11,974 nucleotides of DNA from CAZQSS01 sp964596405. GTDB lineage: Bacteria > Patescibacteriota > Patescibacteriia > Magasanikbacterales > UBA10003. The notes under the pieces were generated by a model, which worked only from the letters and a program-made list of their open reading frames with translations, ran no database searches and was not told the DNA's origin. Positions 1 to 6,420 of the stretch are shown here, piece after piece (the stretch's first letter is position 1; the number at the start of each line of letters is the position of its first letter). Made by a program: the position numbers and the translations under genes. The DNA lies in assembly GCA_964596405.1 (NCBI GenBank), contig CAZQSS010000026.1, positions 1 to 11,974 of the forward strand, written 5' to 3'.

Positions 1-62
1 TAATGACTCCGATAATTTTTCTCTTATTCATATTGTTGTCTTTTATAATTAGTTAGAGTTAA

Positions 63-108
63 TATACAAAGGTATACAAAGGTGGGCTTTGTGGACGCTA
101 CCTTTGTA
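63..108. repeat. 10-bp tandem direct repeat with an overlapping 9-bp inverted repeat
   Basis: TATACAAAGG occurs twice head to tail (63-72, 73-82). TACAAAGGT (75-83) is exactly complementary to ACCTTTGTA (100-108) across a 16-base loop, so a hairpin is possible 18 bases beyond the 3' end of tRNA-Leu on the minus strand. No T-run follows the stem on the minus strand, so it does not look like a standard intrinsic terminator. It may instead mark the end of the tRNA transcript or be a repeat remnant. I see no gene in positions 1-125. Confidence 0.55.
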
Positions 109-125
109 GTCAAATTGTTAATTAA

Positions 126-209
126 TGCCCGGGAGAGGACTCGAACCTCCACGTCCTTGCGGACACCAGCACCTCAAGCTGGCCTGGCTACCAGTTACAG
201 CACCCGGGC
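126..209 (-). tRNA. tRNA-Leu (anticodon GAG)
   Basis: Read on the minus strand this is an 84-nt type II tRNA. The 7-bp acceptor stem is GCCCGGG/CCCGGGC with discriminator A. The anticodon stem CCAGC/GCTGG encloses the loop TTGAGGT (anticodon GAG, decoding CUC/CUU leucine codons). A long variable arm GTCC-GCAA-GGAC and the T-arm GGAGG-TTCGAGT-CCTCT follow. The long variable arm fits leucine. The 3' CCA is not encoded, so it must be added after transcription, unlike tRNA-Val nearby. The anticodon loop is uninterrupted, so no intron is present. The last four sense codons and the stop of the upstream homing endonuclease ORF lie inside the 5' part of this gene. Confidence 0.95.
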
Positions 210-860
210 ACAATTTACACGATCATTTTGCGCTAACGCTCTGGTTATTTTCAACCTTTTTCTAGATAAACAAACGACCTTCTCATTATAATATAAATTA
301 TCAATTAATTTCAAGGCTTCAGTTTTGGCATACTTTAATTGATAAACTGAATTGTAGACACTTTTAGTAATATGACCGCTAACTTTAAGCAACTTAAAAA
401 TTTCTTCACGAAGCCATTTTATATGCTTTGGGCTAGCCGAAACAAAAGCAAGATAAAACATAAAACTTGACTTCCAGCGCGGATCAAAATACGAATAAAA
501 AGACCCGTCTCCATCAAAATGACCTCTTAAAAAATCAAAAAAATATTTTCGAGGAATTTTCAAACATGCTATGGTTTTCGATTTTTTTGGAGTTAATCCT
601 ATCTCCAATAAAAATTTATAAAAATTAACATCTCCAAACTGAATATGAGTACACCTCCTGCTAGAAAAACCTGAAGTTTTATAACCGATTTTAACAGAGA
701 TGCCCAAACAGCGCATAAAATTTTTAAGCTGTTTGCGATCTTTAGATGTAAAATCTATATGCCTGCCGTCTGAAGATAGATTGCCATCAGTGGCTAGCAA
801 ACCAAGCGCGTAAGCAAAGTTTGATGACCAACAAATTTTTACTTTATTTGCGGGCTTCAT
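195..860 (-). CDS. LAGLIDADG-family homing endonuclease, free-standing between two tRNA genes
   Basis: Encodes 221 residues from the ATG at 860. Two LAGLIDADG-type helices are visible: YALGLLATDGNL (about residues 17-28) and FLRGHFDGDGSF (about 110-121). Each ends in the acidic Asp-Gly pair expected to bind the catalytic metal. Two motifs in one chain indicate a monomeric, two-fold pseudo-symmetric DNA endonuclease. The C-terminus (LYYNEKVVCLSRK) matches the usual end of this family. The same frame is open up to an ATG at 896, but I chose 860 because a perfect TATAAT lies seven bases upstream and residues 1-12 of the longer form add no domain. The stop codon TAA (195-197) is part of the tRNA-Leu D-arm. 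The gene is visibly more A+T-rich than its neighbours, consistent with mobile origin. It could be a maturase or an intron relic, but no intron is visible in either tRNA. Confidence 0.85.
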   Translation of the reverse strand: MKPANKVKICWSSNFAYALGLLATDGNLSSDGRHIDFTSKDRKQLKNFMRCLGISVKIGYKTSGFSSRRCTHIQFGDVNFYKFLLEIGLTPKKSKTIACLKIPRKYFFDFLRGHFDGDGSFYSYFDPRWKSSFMFYLAFVSASPKHIKWLREEIFKLLKVSGHITKSVYNSVYQLKYAKTEALKLIDNLYYNEKVVCLSRKRLKITRALAQNDRVNCARVL

Positions 861-866
861 ACAGCT

Positions 867-896
867 ATTATACCTCAAAGTGAATGCGTATACCAA
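867..896 (-). promoter_or_regulatory. Sigma-70-like promoter for a leaderless endonuclease transcript
   Basis: On the minus strand a TTGGTA -35 box (891-896, four of six matches) is separated by 18 bp from a perfect TATAAT -10 box (867-872). The expected start point falls on or next to the A of the ATG at 860, which implies a leaderless mRNA. No Shine-Dalgarno sequence is present. The promoter sits between the tRNA-Val 3' end and the endonuclease ORF, and could also drive tRNA-Leu. Confidence 0.6.
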
Positions 897-912
897 ATCC
901 CCGCAAATTTTT

Positions 913-987
913 TGGTGGACGGTATAGGATTCGAACCTATGACCCTTCGGATGTAAACCGAATGCTCTACCGCTGAGCTAACCGTCC
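913..987 (-). tRNA. tRNA-Val (anticodon UAC), CCA encoded
   Basis: On the minus strand the acceptor stem is GGACGGT/ACCGTCC with discriminator A and an encoded CCA (913-915). The D-arm is GCTC-AGCGGTA-GAGC. The anticodon stem TTCGG/CCGAA encloses TTTACAT (anticodon TAC, valine GUA/GUG). The T-arm is ATAGG-TTCGAAT-CCTAT. All stems are intact and there is no intron. It lies 45 bp downstream of the lipid-kinase-like gene on the same strand, with no clear promoter of its own, so it may be processed from that transcript. Confidence 0.96.
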
Positions 988-1032
988 TTGGCTTTGGCGG
1001 GCAGGTGTAAACCGTTCGCTTCCCCAAAACTC

Positions 1033-1980
1033 TTAAAAACTTCTGTCCTTGCCGACAATCAACGCCATCCTTTTTTTACTAACTTCTATTGATAAAGACC
1101 CTTCTTGCATGGTGTGACCGTCCACAATCACCGGCACGGTTTTATCGCTTTTCAAAAATAATTTTTTAAACGTAAAAAGGCTGACACTGCCCTTTTTCCG
1201 ATTACCGCCCAAATAAGACATTATCCCCCCACTGGCCGAATGCAAATAAAACTCCAGCTTGCCGTCTTGCGGCCGGGGTTGAAATTTATTGATCGCGAAC
1301 GGCGGCGGCAAAAGATTGGTTATGGCCACCTCCATTTTTTCCCGCGGCGCCGCGATAGAAAACCGGTCGTCGCACGAAAATTGCAAAGCGGTGGCCGGAA
1401 TATAAACATTACTGACAAAAAAATACTTTTGATTGACTACCCCATAATCAATTTTTTCAATTTTCCGGGCGGCCAATATATCGCAGGCTTTTTCATCCAC
1501 CGGAATGCCCAGCGCTTCGGCCAATTGATTGTTCTTTTGCCCGACGGGTAAAAAACCAAAAACCGTTTCCAAATCCGCGGCCCGCAAAAACACGCGTGAT
1601 AATGTTATCTCGTTGCCCACGATTACCACCGTTCCGGTGCCGTGCCGCATTTCATCTTCAATAATAACGCGCGGATTGGAAAAACTCGTTAATTTGATGA
1701 TTTTGCCGGCCATCTCAAAATCTTCCAATCGTCTTTCAATGTTGGTCAAAATCGCTTTATACTCTTTATCTTTCAAGTAATCATCGTAGATATAAACGTA
1801 ATTGGCCGCTCGACCCGCCTGATGCTTTTTCACCTGTTCTTTGTAAGCAATCTTTTCTTTAAGCAACCGATGCAAATCTTTTTTGATAAAATCTTTATCC
1901 CAATCCTGAGCCACGATAACGTTTTTTTCTTTTGATGAAACCCGATTGTTTTTAGACGGGATTAACAATGGCTCCGTCAT
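1033..1980 (-). CDS. Diacylglycerol/lipid-kinase-fold protein with degenerate nucleotide-binding motifs
   Basis: Encodes 315 residues. Residues about 60-200 follow the DAGK catalytic domain pattern, and the end (VPVIVDGHTMQEGSLSIEV, about 282-300) matches the family's C-terminal VDGE strand pair. The signature positions have changed. The usual GGDGT reads GNEIT (122-126), and the usual PxGTxND reads PVGQKNN (145-151). Family members use these residues to bind ATP, so this copy may not be an active kinase or may use an unusual substrate. I chose the start at 1980 (MTEPLL) because AGGAG (1987-1991) lies six bases upstream; the longer frame to 2046 has no such site and would intrude deeper into bactofilin. 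The gene overlaps the bactofilin 3' end by 29 bp, implying translational coupling. The N-terminal 55 residues are lysine-rich and unassigned. Family call fairly sure, activity unknown. Confidence 0.65.
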   Translation of the reverse strand: MTEPLLIPSKNNRVSSKEKNVIVAQDWDKDFIKKDLHRLLKEKIAYKEQVKKHQAGRAANYVYIYDDYLKDKEYKAILTNIERRLEDFEMAGKIIKLTSFSNPRVIIEDEMRHGTGTVVIVGNEITLSRVFLRAADLETVFGFLPVGQKNNQLAEALGIPVDEKACDILAARKIEKIDYGVVNQKYFFVSNVYIPATALQFSCDDRFSIAAPREKMEVAITNLLPPPFAINKFQPRPQDGKLEFYLHSASGGIMSYLGGNRKKGSVSLFTFKKLFLKSDKTVPVIVDGHTMQEGSLSIEVSKKRMALIVGKDRSF

Positions 1981-2368
1981 ATCCTTCTCCTTTCTTAGGC
2001 ACCACTTTGCGACCCTTTTCATTTTCATCCATGGTGCAATGGCCATGCAGAACAGCGCCAGAGGCCATAATTAAAGTTTTGGTGGTGACATCGCCGTAAA
2101 TGTGAGCGGTGGGAGTTAACTCTAACACCGACGCCAGTTTGATATTGCCGCGCATTTCGCCGGCCACCAAAGCACTGTCGGCGGAGACATCAGCCGAAAT
2201 TTTTGCTCCCTCCTCCACGCGCAAGTGTTTACTGGTTTTGATTTTGCCGCTTACCTGCCCCTCAATCACGATGTTGCCATCGGAATTAAGTTCGCCCTCA
2301 ACTTTAACTGACGGGCCAACGATGGTTTCGATGTCCTCGCCTCTTCTCTCTATCGCTTTGTCGGTCAT
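1952..2368 (-). CDS. Bactofilin (DUF583 family polymer-forming cytoskeletal protein)
   Basis: Encodes 138 residues, a usual length for a small bactofilin. The core from TIVGPSVKVEGEL (about residue 15) to the GAVLHGHCTM stretch (about 104-113) shows the repeating short beta strands of the right-handed beta-helix, with regular Gly and hydrophobic positions (for example VIEGQVSGKI, VAGEMRGNI, HIYGDVTTK). Bactofilins polymerise without nucleotide into membrane-associated filaments that scaffold cell-shape or envelope enzymes. The charged tail after residue 113 is probably disordered. The gene lies 75 bp downstream of argS on the same strand and overlaps the lipid-kinase-like gene by 29 bp, suggesting the two act together at the membrane. 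No Shine-Dalgarno site is visible before the start. Confidence 0.9.
   Translation of the reverse strand: MTDKAIERRGEDIETIVGPSVKVEGELNSDGNIVIEGQVSGKIKTSKHLRVEEGAKISADVSADSALVAGEMRGNIKLASVLELTPTAHIYGDVTTKTLIMASGAVLHGHCTMDENEKGRKVVPKKGEGYDGAIVNPV
1987..1991 (-). promoter_or_regulatory. Shine-Dalgarno site fixing the lipid-kinase-like start
   Basis: AGGAG on the minus strand, six bases before the ATG at 1980 and inside the bactofilin reading frame. It is one of only two strong ribosome binding sites in the window and decides against the upstream ATG at 2046. Confidence 0.75.
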
Positions 2369-2443
2369 AGGTTTGAAGTTTTAAATAATTAATTAAGTTA
2401 GCTTACGCTCAAATTTTAATAAAATTACGAATAAAAGTCAAAT

Positions 2444-4177
2444 TTACATCTCTTTCAGCGTTGGGATACCCAAAAGGCTTAACCCCTGTTCCAAGACGGT
2501 TTTAGTCGCTTTAACCAACTCTAACCGAGCCACTTTAAGATCCTCGCTTTCCGCTTTAAGCACCGGGGACTTTTCATAAAAATCGCTGAAAACCCGCGCG
2601 GTTTCGTAAACATACTTCGCCACTTCCGATGGATCTTTTCTCTGGGCGGCTTTAGCCACCACTTCCGGAAAGGCCGCCAATTTTAAAATTAAATGTTTTT
2701 CAACGTCAGTCTTTAACATTTGGTATTTTGGATTTGTTATTTTGGATTTGTTTCGGATTTCGGATTTAGTGCTTCGGATTTTTTTAATGATGCTGTTGAT
2801 GCGGGCAATGCTGTATTGCAAATACGGCCCGCTGTCGCCTTCCAAAGAAATGGATTCGTTGATGTCAAAAACCATATTGTTGGCGACGCCGGTTTTCAAA
2901 ATACTGTATTTGACGGCCGCCAGCGCCACCTTTCGGGCGGTGTCTTTTTTATTTTTGATTTTACTATCTCTCATCACTTCAATAATTTTTTCTTCCACTT
3001 CGTCAAGTAGCCATTCGGCCAAAACCACTTGGCCGGTGCGCGAACTCATCTTCCCCTCTTTCAAGCTCACCCAGCCGTACACCACGTGTTTTTCCCGGCC
3101 AATGCTTTGGGGCAAAGTAAACTCCAACGCTTTAAAAATCACTTTAAAATATTCGGTTTGTTCCTGGGCCACCAAATGTAAAATTTCCGCCGGATTATAT
3201 TCCTTAAATTGCATTTCAGCGAGTGCCTGATCTTTGGATTCATAGACCGGCAAACCCTGACTATTCAAAAAGACGCGGTCATGCAAACCGTATTTGCCCC
3301 CCTCAAAAATAACCGCGCCCTGACTCTCTTTGAAAATGCCCTTTTTCAAACCGGCTCTGACGATTTCCACCGCCCGTCGGGGCATTTCGGATTCAAAGTA
3401 CAGCCGATCAAACTTTTTTATCTCCAACCGTTTATAGATTTCCTGAAAATAATCCAAACTCCATTTTCGGGTAAGCGCGTATATTTTTTTGATTGATTTA
3501 TCCTGACTGTAGATTTTTTTGTTATATTCCCCGATTTCTTTTTTTGCCTGCTCATCTTTTTCAAAAGTTTGCGCGCCCAAAGCATAGGCCCGGCCTAAAA
3601 ATTTTACCCGCTCGCTGACTGTCTTTTTTTTCGCCTGCTCATACTCGTTTTTTAGACGCTCTATTCCCCACAAACATTTCGCCACCTGCATGCCCACGTC
3701 GCCCTGATAATTGGCGCGAATAACTTTAAAACCGACCTTCTCAAAAATTCGCACCAAACTTTCACCGGTTACAATATTGCGCAGGTGACCGATATGCACG
3801 GCCTTGTGGGTATTGGGGTGGGCAAATTCCACCATGATTTTTTTGCCTTGGCCCAATTTTGATTCACCAAATTTGTTTTTCTCTTTGGCCATCGCCTTCA
3901 AAACCGTCTCGGCCACCGCCGCAGGATTCAAAACAAAATTCAAATATGGCCCTGTCGCTTGCACTGTCTTAACTATCCCTGATTCATAATTCCTAATTCC
4001 TAATTCAAGCTCATGGGCAACCTCGGCTGGATTTTTCCCCGATTTTTTGGCTAAACCAAAGCACGGCAGCGACAAATCCCCCATTTTCGCGTCCGGCGGC
4101 ACCACCAAATCTTCCGGCTTGATTTCTAAATCCGCCGGCAACAATTTTATGATTTGTTTTTTGATTTCGTCCAACAT
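2444..4177 (-). CDS. argS: Arginyl-tRNA synthetase
   Basis: A complete class I synthetase of 577 residues that charges tRNA-Arg in the cytoplasm. An N-terminal ArgRS-specific domain (about 1-95) leads into the catalytic core, which has AHPNTHKAVHIGH (HIGH at 128-131) and the degenerate family KMSKS signature GKMSSRTG (375-382). VFDINESISLEGDSGPYLQY precedes the all-alpha DALR anticodon-binding domain (about 450-577), which ends in the usual GIPTLKEM-like tail. Two heptanucleotide arrays interrupt it in frame, giving LGIRNYESGI (59-68) and a stretch at about 468-487 (KSEIRNKSKITNPKYQ). The start lies in a 75-bp direct repeat shared with the RhuM-Fic gene. The 48 bp just upstream are a copy of the tyrS 3' end, so argS once followed tyrS by 2 bp. 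No Shine-Dalgarno site is visible. Confidence 0.97.
   Translation of the reverse strand: MLDEIKKQIIKLLPADLEIKPEDLVVPPDAKMGDLSLPCFGLAKKSGKNPAEVAHELELGIRNYESGIVKTVQATGPYLNFVLNPAAVAETVLKAMAKEKNKFGESKLGQGKKIMVEFAHPNTHKAVHIGHLRNIVTGESLVRIFEKVGFKVIRANYQGDVGMQVAKCLWGIERLKNEYEQAKKKTVSERVKFLGRAYALGAQTFEKDEQAKKEIGEYNKKIYSQDKSIKKIYALTRKWSLDYFQEIYKRLEIKKFDRLYFESEMPRRAVEIVRAGLKKGIFKESQGAVIFEGGKYGLHDRVFLNSQGLPVYESKDQALAEMQFKEYNPAEILHLVAQEQTEYFKVIFKALEFTLPQSIGREKHVVYGWVSLKEGKMSSRTGQVVLAEWLLDEVEEKIIEVMRDSKIKNKKDTARKVALAAVKYSILKTGVANNMVFDINESISLEGDSGPYLQYSIARINSIIKKIRSTKSEIRNKSKITNPKYQMLKTDVEKHLILKLAAFPEVVAKAAQRKDPSEVAKYVYETARVFSDFYEKSPVLKAESEDLKVARLELVKATKTVLEQGLSLLGIPTLKEM
2725..2780. repeat. Heptanucleotide array inside argS (eight units)
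   Basis: The stretch divides exactly into eight 7-bp units: ATTTTGG and ATTTGTT alternate twice, then TCGGATT twice, TAGTGCT, and TCGGATT. It lies in the anticodon-binding domain of argS and adds an extra Lys/Ile/Arg/Asn-rich peptide (about residues 467-485) without breaking the frame. It resembles the 7870-7897 array (shared CTAAATCCGAAA on opposite strands). Confidence 0.85.
3982..4009. repeat. Heptanucleotide array inside argS (four units)
   Basis: Four 7-bp units in register: ATTCATA, ATTCCTA, ATTCCTA, ATTCAAG. On the coding strand it gives the ELGIRNYES peptide in a loop of the N-terminal domain of argS. The reading frame is kept. Confidence 0.8.
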
Positions 4178-4227
4178 AACTATTTTATTTTCACAAAAAA
4201 CCGGCTGCCTTTTTGCACCACATCGCC
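4153..4227. repeat. 75-bp direct repeat, copy A (argS side)
   Basis: Matches 5211-5285 in the same orientation at 73 of 75 positions; the differences are at 4174 and 4202. It covers the first eight argS codons, the 2-bp gap and the last 15 codons plus stop of a tyrS-like tail. Together with copy B it brackets the RhuM-Fic gene with an offset of 1058 bp. Confidence 0.95.
4180..4227 (-). pseudogene. Vestigial tyrS 3' end upstream of argS
   Basis: The minus strand reads GDVVQKGSRFFVKIK followed by TAG, identical in peptide to the TyrS C-terminus. The only nucleotide change is a synonymous Arg codon (CGG for CGA). It has no start and no upstream reading frame; it is the left-behind copy of the tyrS end produced when the Fic gene was inserted. 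It is now the 5' leader of argS. Confidence 0.9.
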
Positions 4228-4233
4228 AAAAAA

Positions 4234-5235
4234 TCAGGCTATAATCAAATTTATAATTATCTTAATTATAACATCTTTTTCTTTGGGCGCGCTTTCAGCA
4301 ATCAAAAGCGCCAAGGCGACCAAGGCGTTATCATTAATTTTCTTCTCCCCGCTATCTTTATAAAGATAATTATTTTTGTCTAAAAAATAGACGAACAAAA
4401 ATGAACCAATGCGCTTGTTGCCATCGGAGAATGGATGATCTTTGACGGCAAAATACAAAAGATGAGCTGCTTTTTCCTCAATAGTGGCATAAAGTTCTTT
4501 GCCGCCAAAGGTCTGACAAAGATTTTTGACAATTCCCTCAAACGCCCCGCCTCTTTCCGAACCGAACAAATCGCCGGCTTCCTTTCGGCCGACAAGTTCA
4601 GTTTTTATATTCTTGATAATACTGATACAGTCTTCGTACTCCAAAATAAACCACGCCTTCGCGCCTTTGGGTTTGGCCAATTTACCGGTATCGTATTGTT
4701 CCAAAAGAGAAAGGGTTTTGGAATAATTGGCCAACAAATTCAAAATTTCTTGAGACTGTCCAACCAATAATTCTTTCTGCGATTTTTTTTGTAAAAAAGA
4801 GATGGCGTCTTTAAGTTCATTGAATTTGTCCCGCGCCTCTTGAAGCCGCTTTTCATTTATGGCATACCCCTGAATCAAATAACTTTTAAGCGTCTTTGTC
4901 GCCCAAATACGAAATTGCGTGGCGCGTTGAGAATTAACGCGATAGCCAACGGAAATAATGGCGTCTAGCTTATAGAATTGCGTATGGTAGGTTTTCCCAT
5001 CGGCGGCAGTATGTTCCAAAATGGAACTAACTGCTTTTGCGTCTAATTCACCGGTTTTGAATATGTTATTCAAATGTTTGGTTATAGCCGGTCTTTGTGT
5101 GCCAAAAAGCCGGGCGATCTGTGCCTGGGTGAGCCACACAGTTTCCTTTTCCAGCCGCACTTCAACGCGCGCCTCGCCTTTAGATGCTTTGTAGATAATA
5201 ATTTCGCCTTTTTGTTTTTTGATTTCGTCCATCAT
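4234..5235 (-). CDS. RhuM-type N-terminal domain fused to Fic/Doc domain
   Basis: Encodes 333 residues. Residues about 22-125 match the RhuM (virulence_RhuM) domain: VEVRLEKETVWLTQAQIARL looks like a helix-turn-helix start, followed by YKLDAIISVGYRVNSQRATQFR and IWATKTLKSYLIQGYAIN. After a lysine- and glutamine-rich helical linker (about 126-185), a Fic/Doc domain carries the full active motif HPFSDGNKR (267-275) with catalytic His267, so it is probably competent to transfer AMP or phosphate from a nucleotide to a target protein. I see no clear (S/T)xxxE(G/N) inhibitory helix and no separate antitoxin gene beside it; the RhuM part may control activity or bind DNA. The first eight residues (MMDEIKKQ) come from a copy of the argS start region (MLDEIKKQ). 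The gene starts 2 bp after the tyrS stop and ends 7 bp before repeat copy A. Cargo-like gene, target unknown. Confidence 0.88.
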   Translation of the reverse strand: MMDEIKKQKGEIIIYKASKGEARVEVRLEKETVWLTQAQIARLFGTQRPAITKHLNNIFKTGELDAKAVSSILEHTAADGKTYHTQFYKLDAIISVGYRVNSQRATQFRIWATKTLKSYLIQGYAINEKRLQEARDKFNELKDAISFLQKKSQKELLVGQSQEILNLLANYSKTLSLLEQYDTGKLAKPKGAKAWFILEYEDCISIIKNIKTELVGRKEAGDLFGSERGGAFEGIVKNLCQTFGGKELYATIEEKAAHLLYFAVKDHPFSDGNKRIGSFLFVYFLDKNNYLYKDSGEKKINDNALVALALLIAESAPKEKDVIIKIIINLIIA

Positions 5236-5285
5236 AACTATTTTATTTTCACAAAAAATCGGCTGCCTTTTTGCACCACATCGCC
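5211..5285. repeat. 75-bp direct repeat, copy B (tyrS side)
   Basis: The partner of 4153-4227. It covers the first eight RhuM-Fic codons, the 2-bp gap and the functional last 15 codons and stop of tyrS. Homology ends abruptly at both edges: beyond 5285 the tyrS gene continues, whereas beyond 4227 the Fic 3' end begins. Confidence 0.95.
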
Positions 5286-6413
5286 TTTTTTGACTGCCGC
5301 GGTTAAATCAGAAACTTTTTTATCATTGATCTTCACTCCGCCCTGCTCAATCTGCCGCCGGGCATCGCCGCGACTGGTGCAAATTTTCGCTTCCACGAGC
5401 GCGGTCACCACATCATAAGCCGATGGTTTAATCTCCGGCATATCCACGGGTTTTTCTTTGCTTTGAAAAACCTGAGCAAAATGTTCTTGGCCGGCTTGAG
5501 CCGCTTTCTCGCCCAAAAAAGTTTTGACGATTTCAAACGCCAAGAGTTTTTTGTATTTCATCGGCTCTTGTTCAACCGCTGATTTAGCCGGCACGGCAGC
5601 GCGCGTACACAGTTCAAATCCGAGCGCGATAAACTCATCCGGCCAGGCCATTACTTTACCATACATATCTTCCGGACTGTCAGAAAGCGCCACCATATTG
5701 CCCTCGCTTTTGCCCATCTTCTTGCCGGTGGTATCGGTCAAAAGTTTCATCGTTAAAACAAATTTTTCTTTGCCCCTTAAAGCTTTCATCAAATCGCGTC
5801 CAACCAGCATATTAAAAGTCTGGTCGTTGCCCCCCACTTCGCCGTCAACATCCATCGCGACCGAATCATAAGCCTGCATCACCGGATACAAAAATTCATG
5901 AAGATAAATCGTAGTAAGTCCTTTAAATCTCTCTTGAAACATGTCGCGTTCCAAAAGTCGCGGAACAGTAAAACGCGTCGCTAATTCAAAAAAATTTGAA
6001 AGTTTCATTTCGGCCAACCACTTACTATTATATTTTATCTCTACCGGATTATTACCATCAAAATCCAAGATGGCGCTGGCTTGCTTTTTGTAATCCTCGG
6101 CATTCTTCAAAACTTGGTCATGTGTCAGTTGTTTGCGCGTCGTAAGTTTATCCGTCGGATCGCCAATCATGCCGGTAAAATCGCCGATAAGCATTATCAC
6201 CTTATGCCCCAATTCTTGAAATTGACGCAATTTTAACAAAGTGATGCCGTGGCCGATATGCAAAGTCGGCGCCGTGGGGTCATAACCGGTGTAGAGGGTT
6301 AATTGCTCGCCCGATTCCAATCTTTTTTTCAAAAAATCTTTGTTCGGGTAAACATTTTCAACGCCCCGGGTTAAAATTTCTTCAATTTTATTTTTGTCCG
6401 TGTTTATCTTCAT
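5238..6413 (-). CDS. tyrS: Tyrosyl-tRNA synthetase
   Basis: A class I synthetase of 391 residues that charges tRNA-Tyr. The catalytic domain starts with YTGYDPTAPTLHIGH (HIGH at 52-55), followed by LRQFQELGHKVIMLIGDFTGMIGDP. Tyrosine-pocket segments such as YPVMQAYDSVAMDVDGEVGGNDQ lie at about 177-199. The KMSKS loop reads GKKMGKSEGN (KMGKS at 232-236). The C-terminal S4 RNA-binding domain spans about 331-391. The LRQFQ/DFTGMIGDP style resembles the TyrZ-type branch rather than B. subtilis TyrS. I placed the start at 6413 (MKINTDKNK); the longer open frame runs only through the N gap. No ribosome binding site can be judged because only 7 bp of real sequence precede the ATG. The gene has no mini-repeat insertion, unlike argS and valS. 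Its last 15 codons and stop lie in the 75-bp repeat. Confidence 0.97.
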   Translation of the reverse strand: MKINTDKNKIEEILTRGVENVYPNKDFLKKRLESGEQLTLYTGYDPTAPTLHIGHGITLLKLRQFQELGHKVIMLIGDFTGMIGDPTDKLTTRKQLTHDQVLKNAEDYKKQASAILDFDGNNPVEIKYNSKWLAEMKLSNFFELATRFTVPRLLERDMFQERFKGLTTIYLHEFLYPVMQAYDSVAMDVDGEVGGNDQTFNMLVGRDLMKALRGKEKFVLTMKLLTDTTGKKMGKSEGNMVALSDSPEDMYGKVMAWPDEFIALGFELCTRAAVPAKSAVEQEPMKYKKLLAFEIVKTFLGEKAAQAGQEHFAQVFQSKEKPVDMPEIKPSAYDVVTALVEAKICTSRGDARRQIEQGGVKINDKKVSDLTAAVKKGDVVQKGSRFFVKIK

Positions 6414-6420
6414 AAATTTA

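Noticed and set aside
126..987. Endonuclease ORF as part of a group I intron in tRNA-Leu or tRNA-Val
   Set aside because: Both tRNAs fold completely with uninterrupted anticodon loops, and the ORF lies outside them; no exon halves flank it.
1004..1024. Second copy of the tRNA-Val anticodon arm (TGTAAACCG)
   Set aside because: Only nine bases match 952-960 and the flanks diverge at once, so chance cannot be excluded.
1981..2046. Longer start (ATG at 2046) for the lipid-kinase-like gene
   Set aside because: It would deepen the overlap with bactofilin and has no ribosome binding site, whereas AGGAG is correctly placed before 1980.
2369..2420. Promoter for bactofilin (TTGAGC with a weak -10)
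   Set aside because: The best -10 candidates match three of six positions at poor spacing; too weak to list.
2742..3230. Plus-strand ORF of 162 codons opposite argS
   Set aside because: It is a shadow of argS: it covers the opposite strand of conserved synthetase sequence, with no start signal and no recognisable domain.
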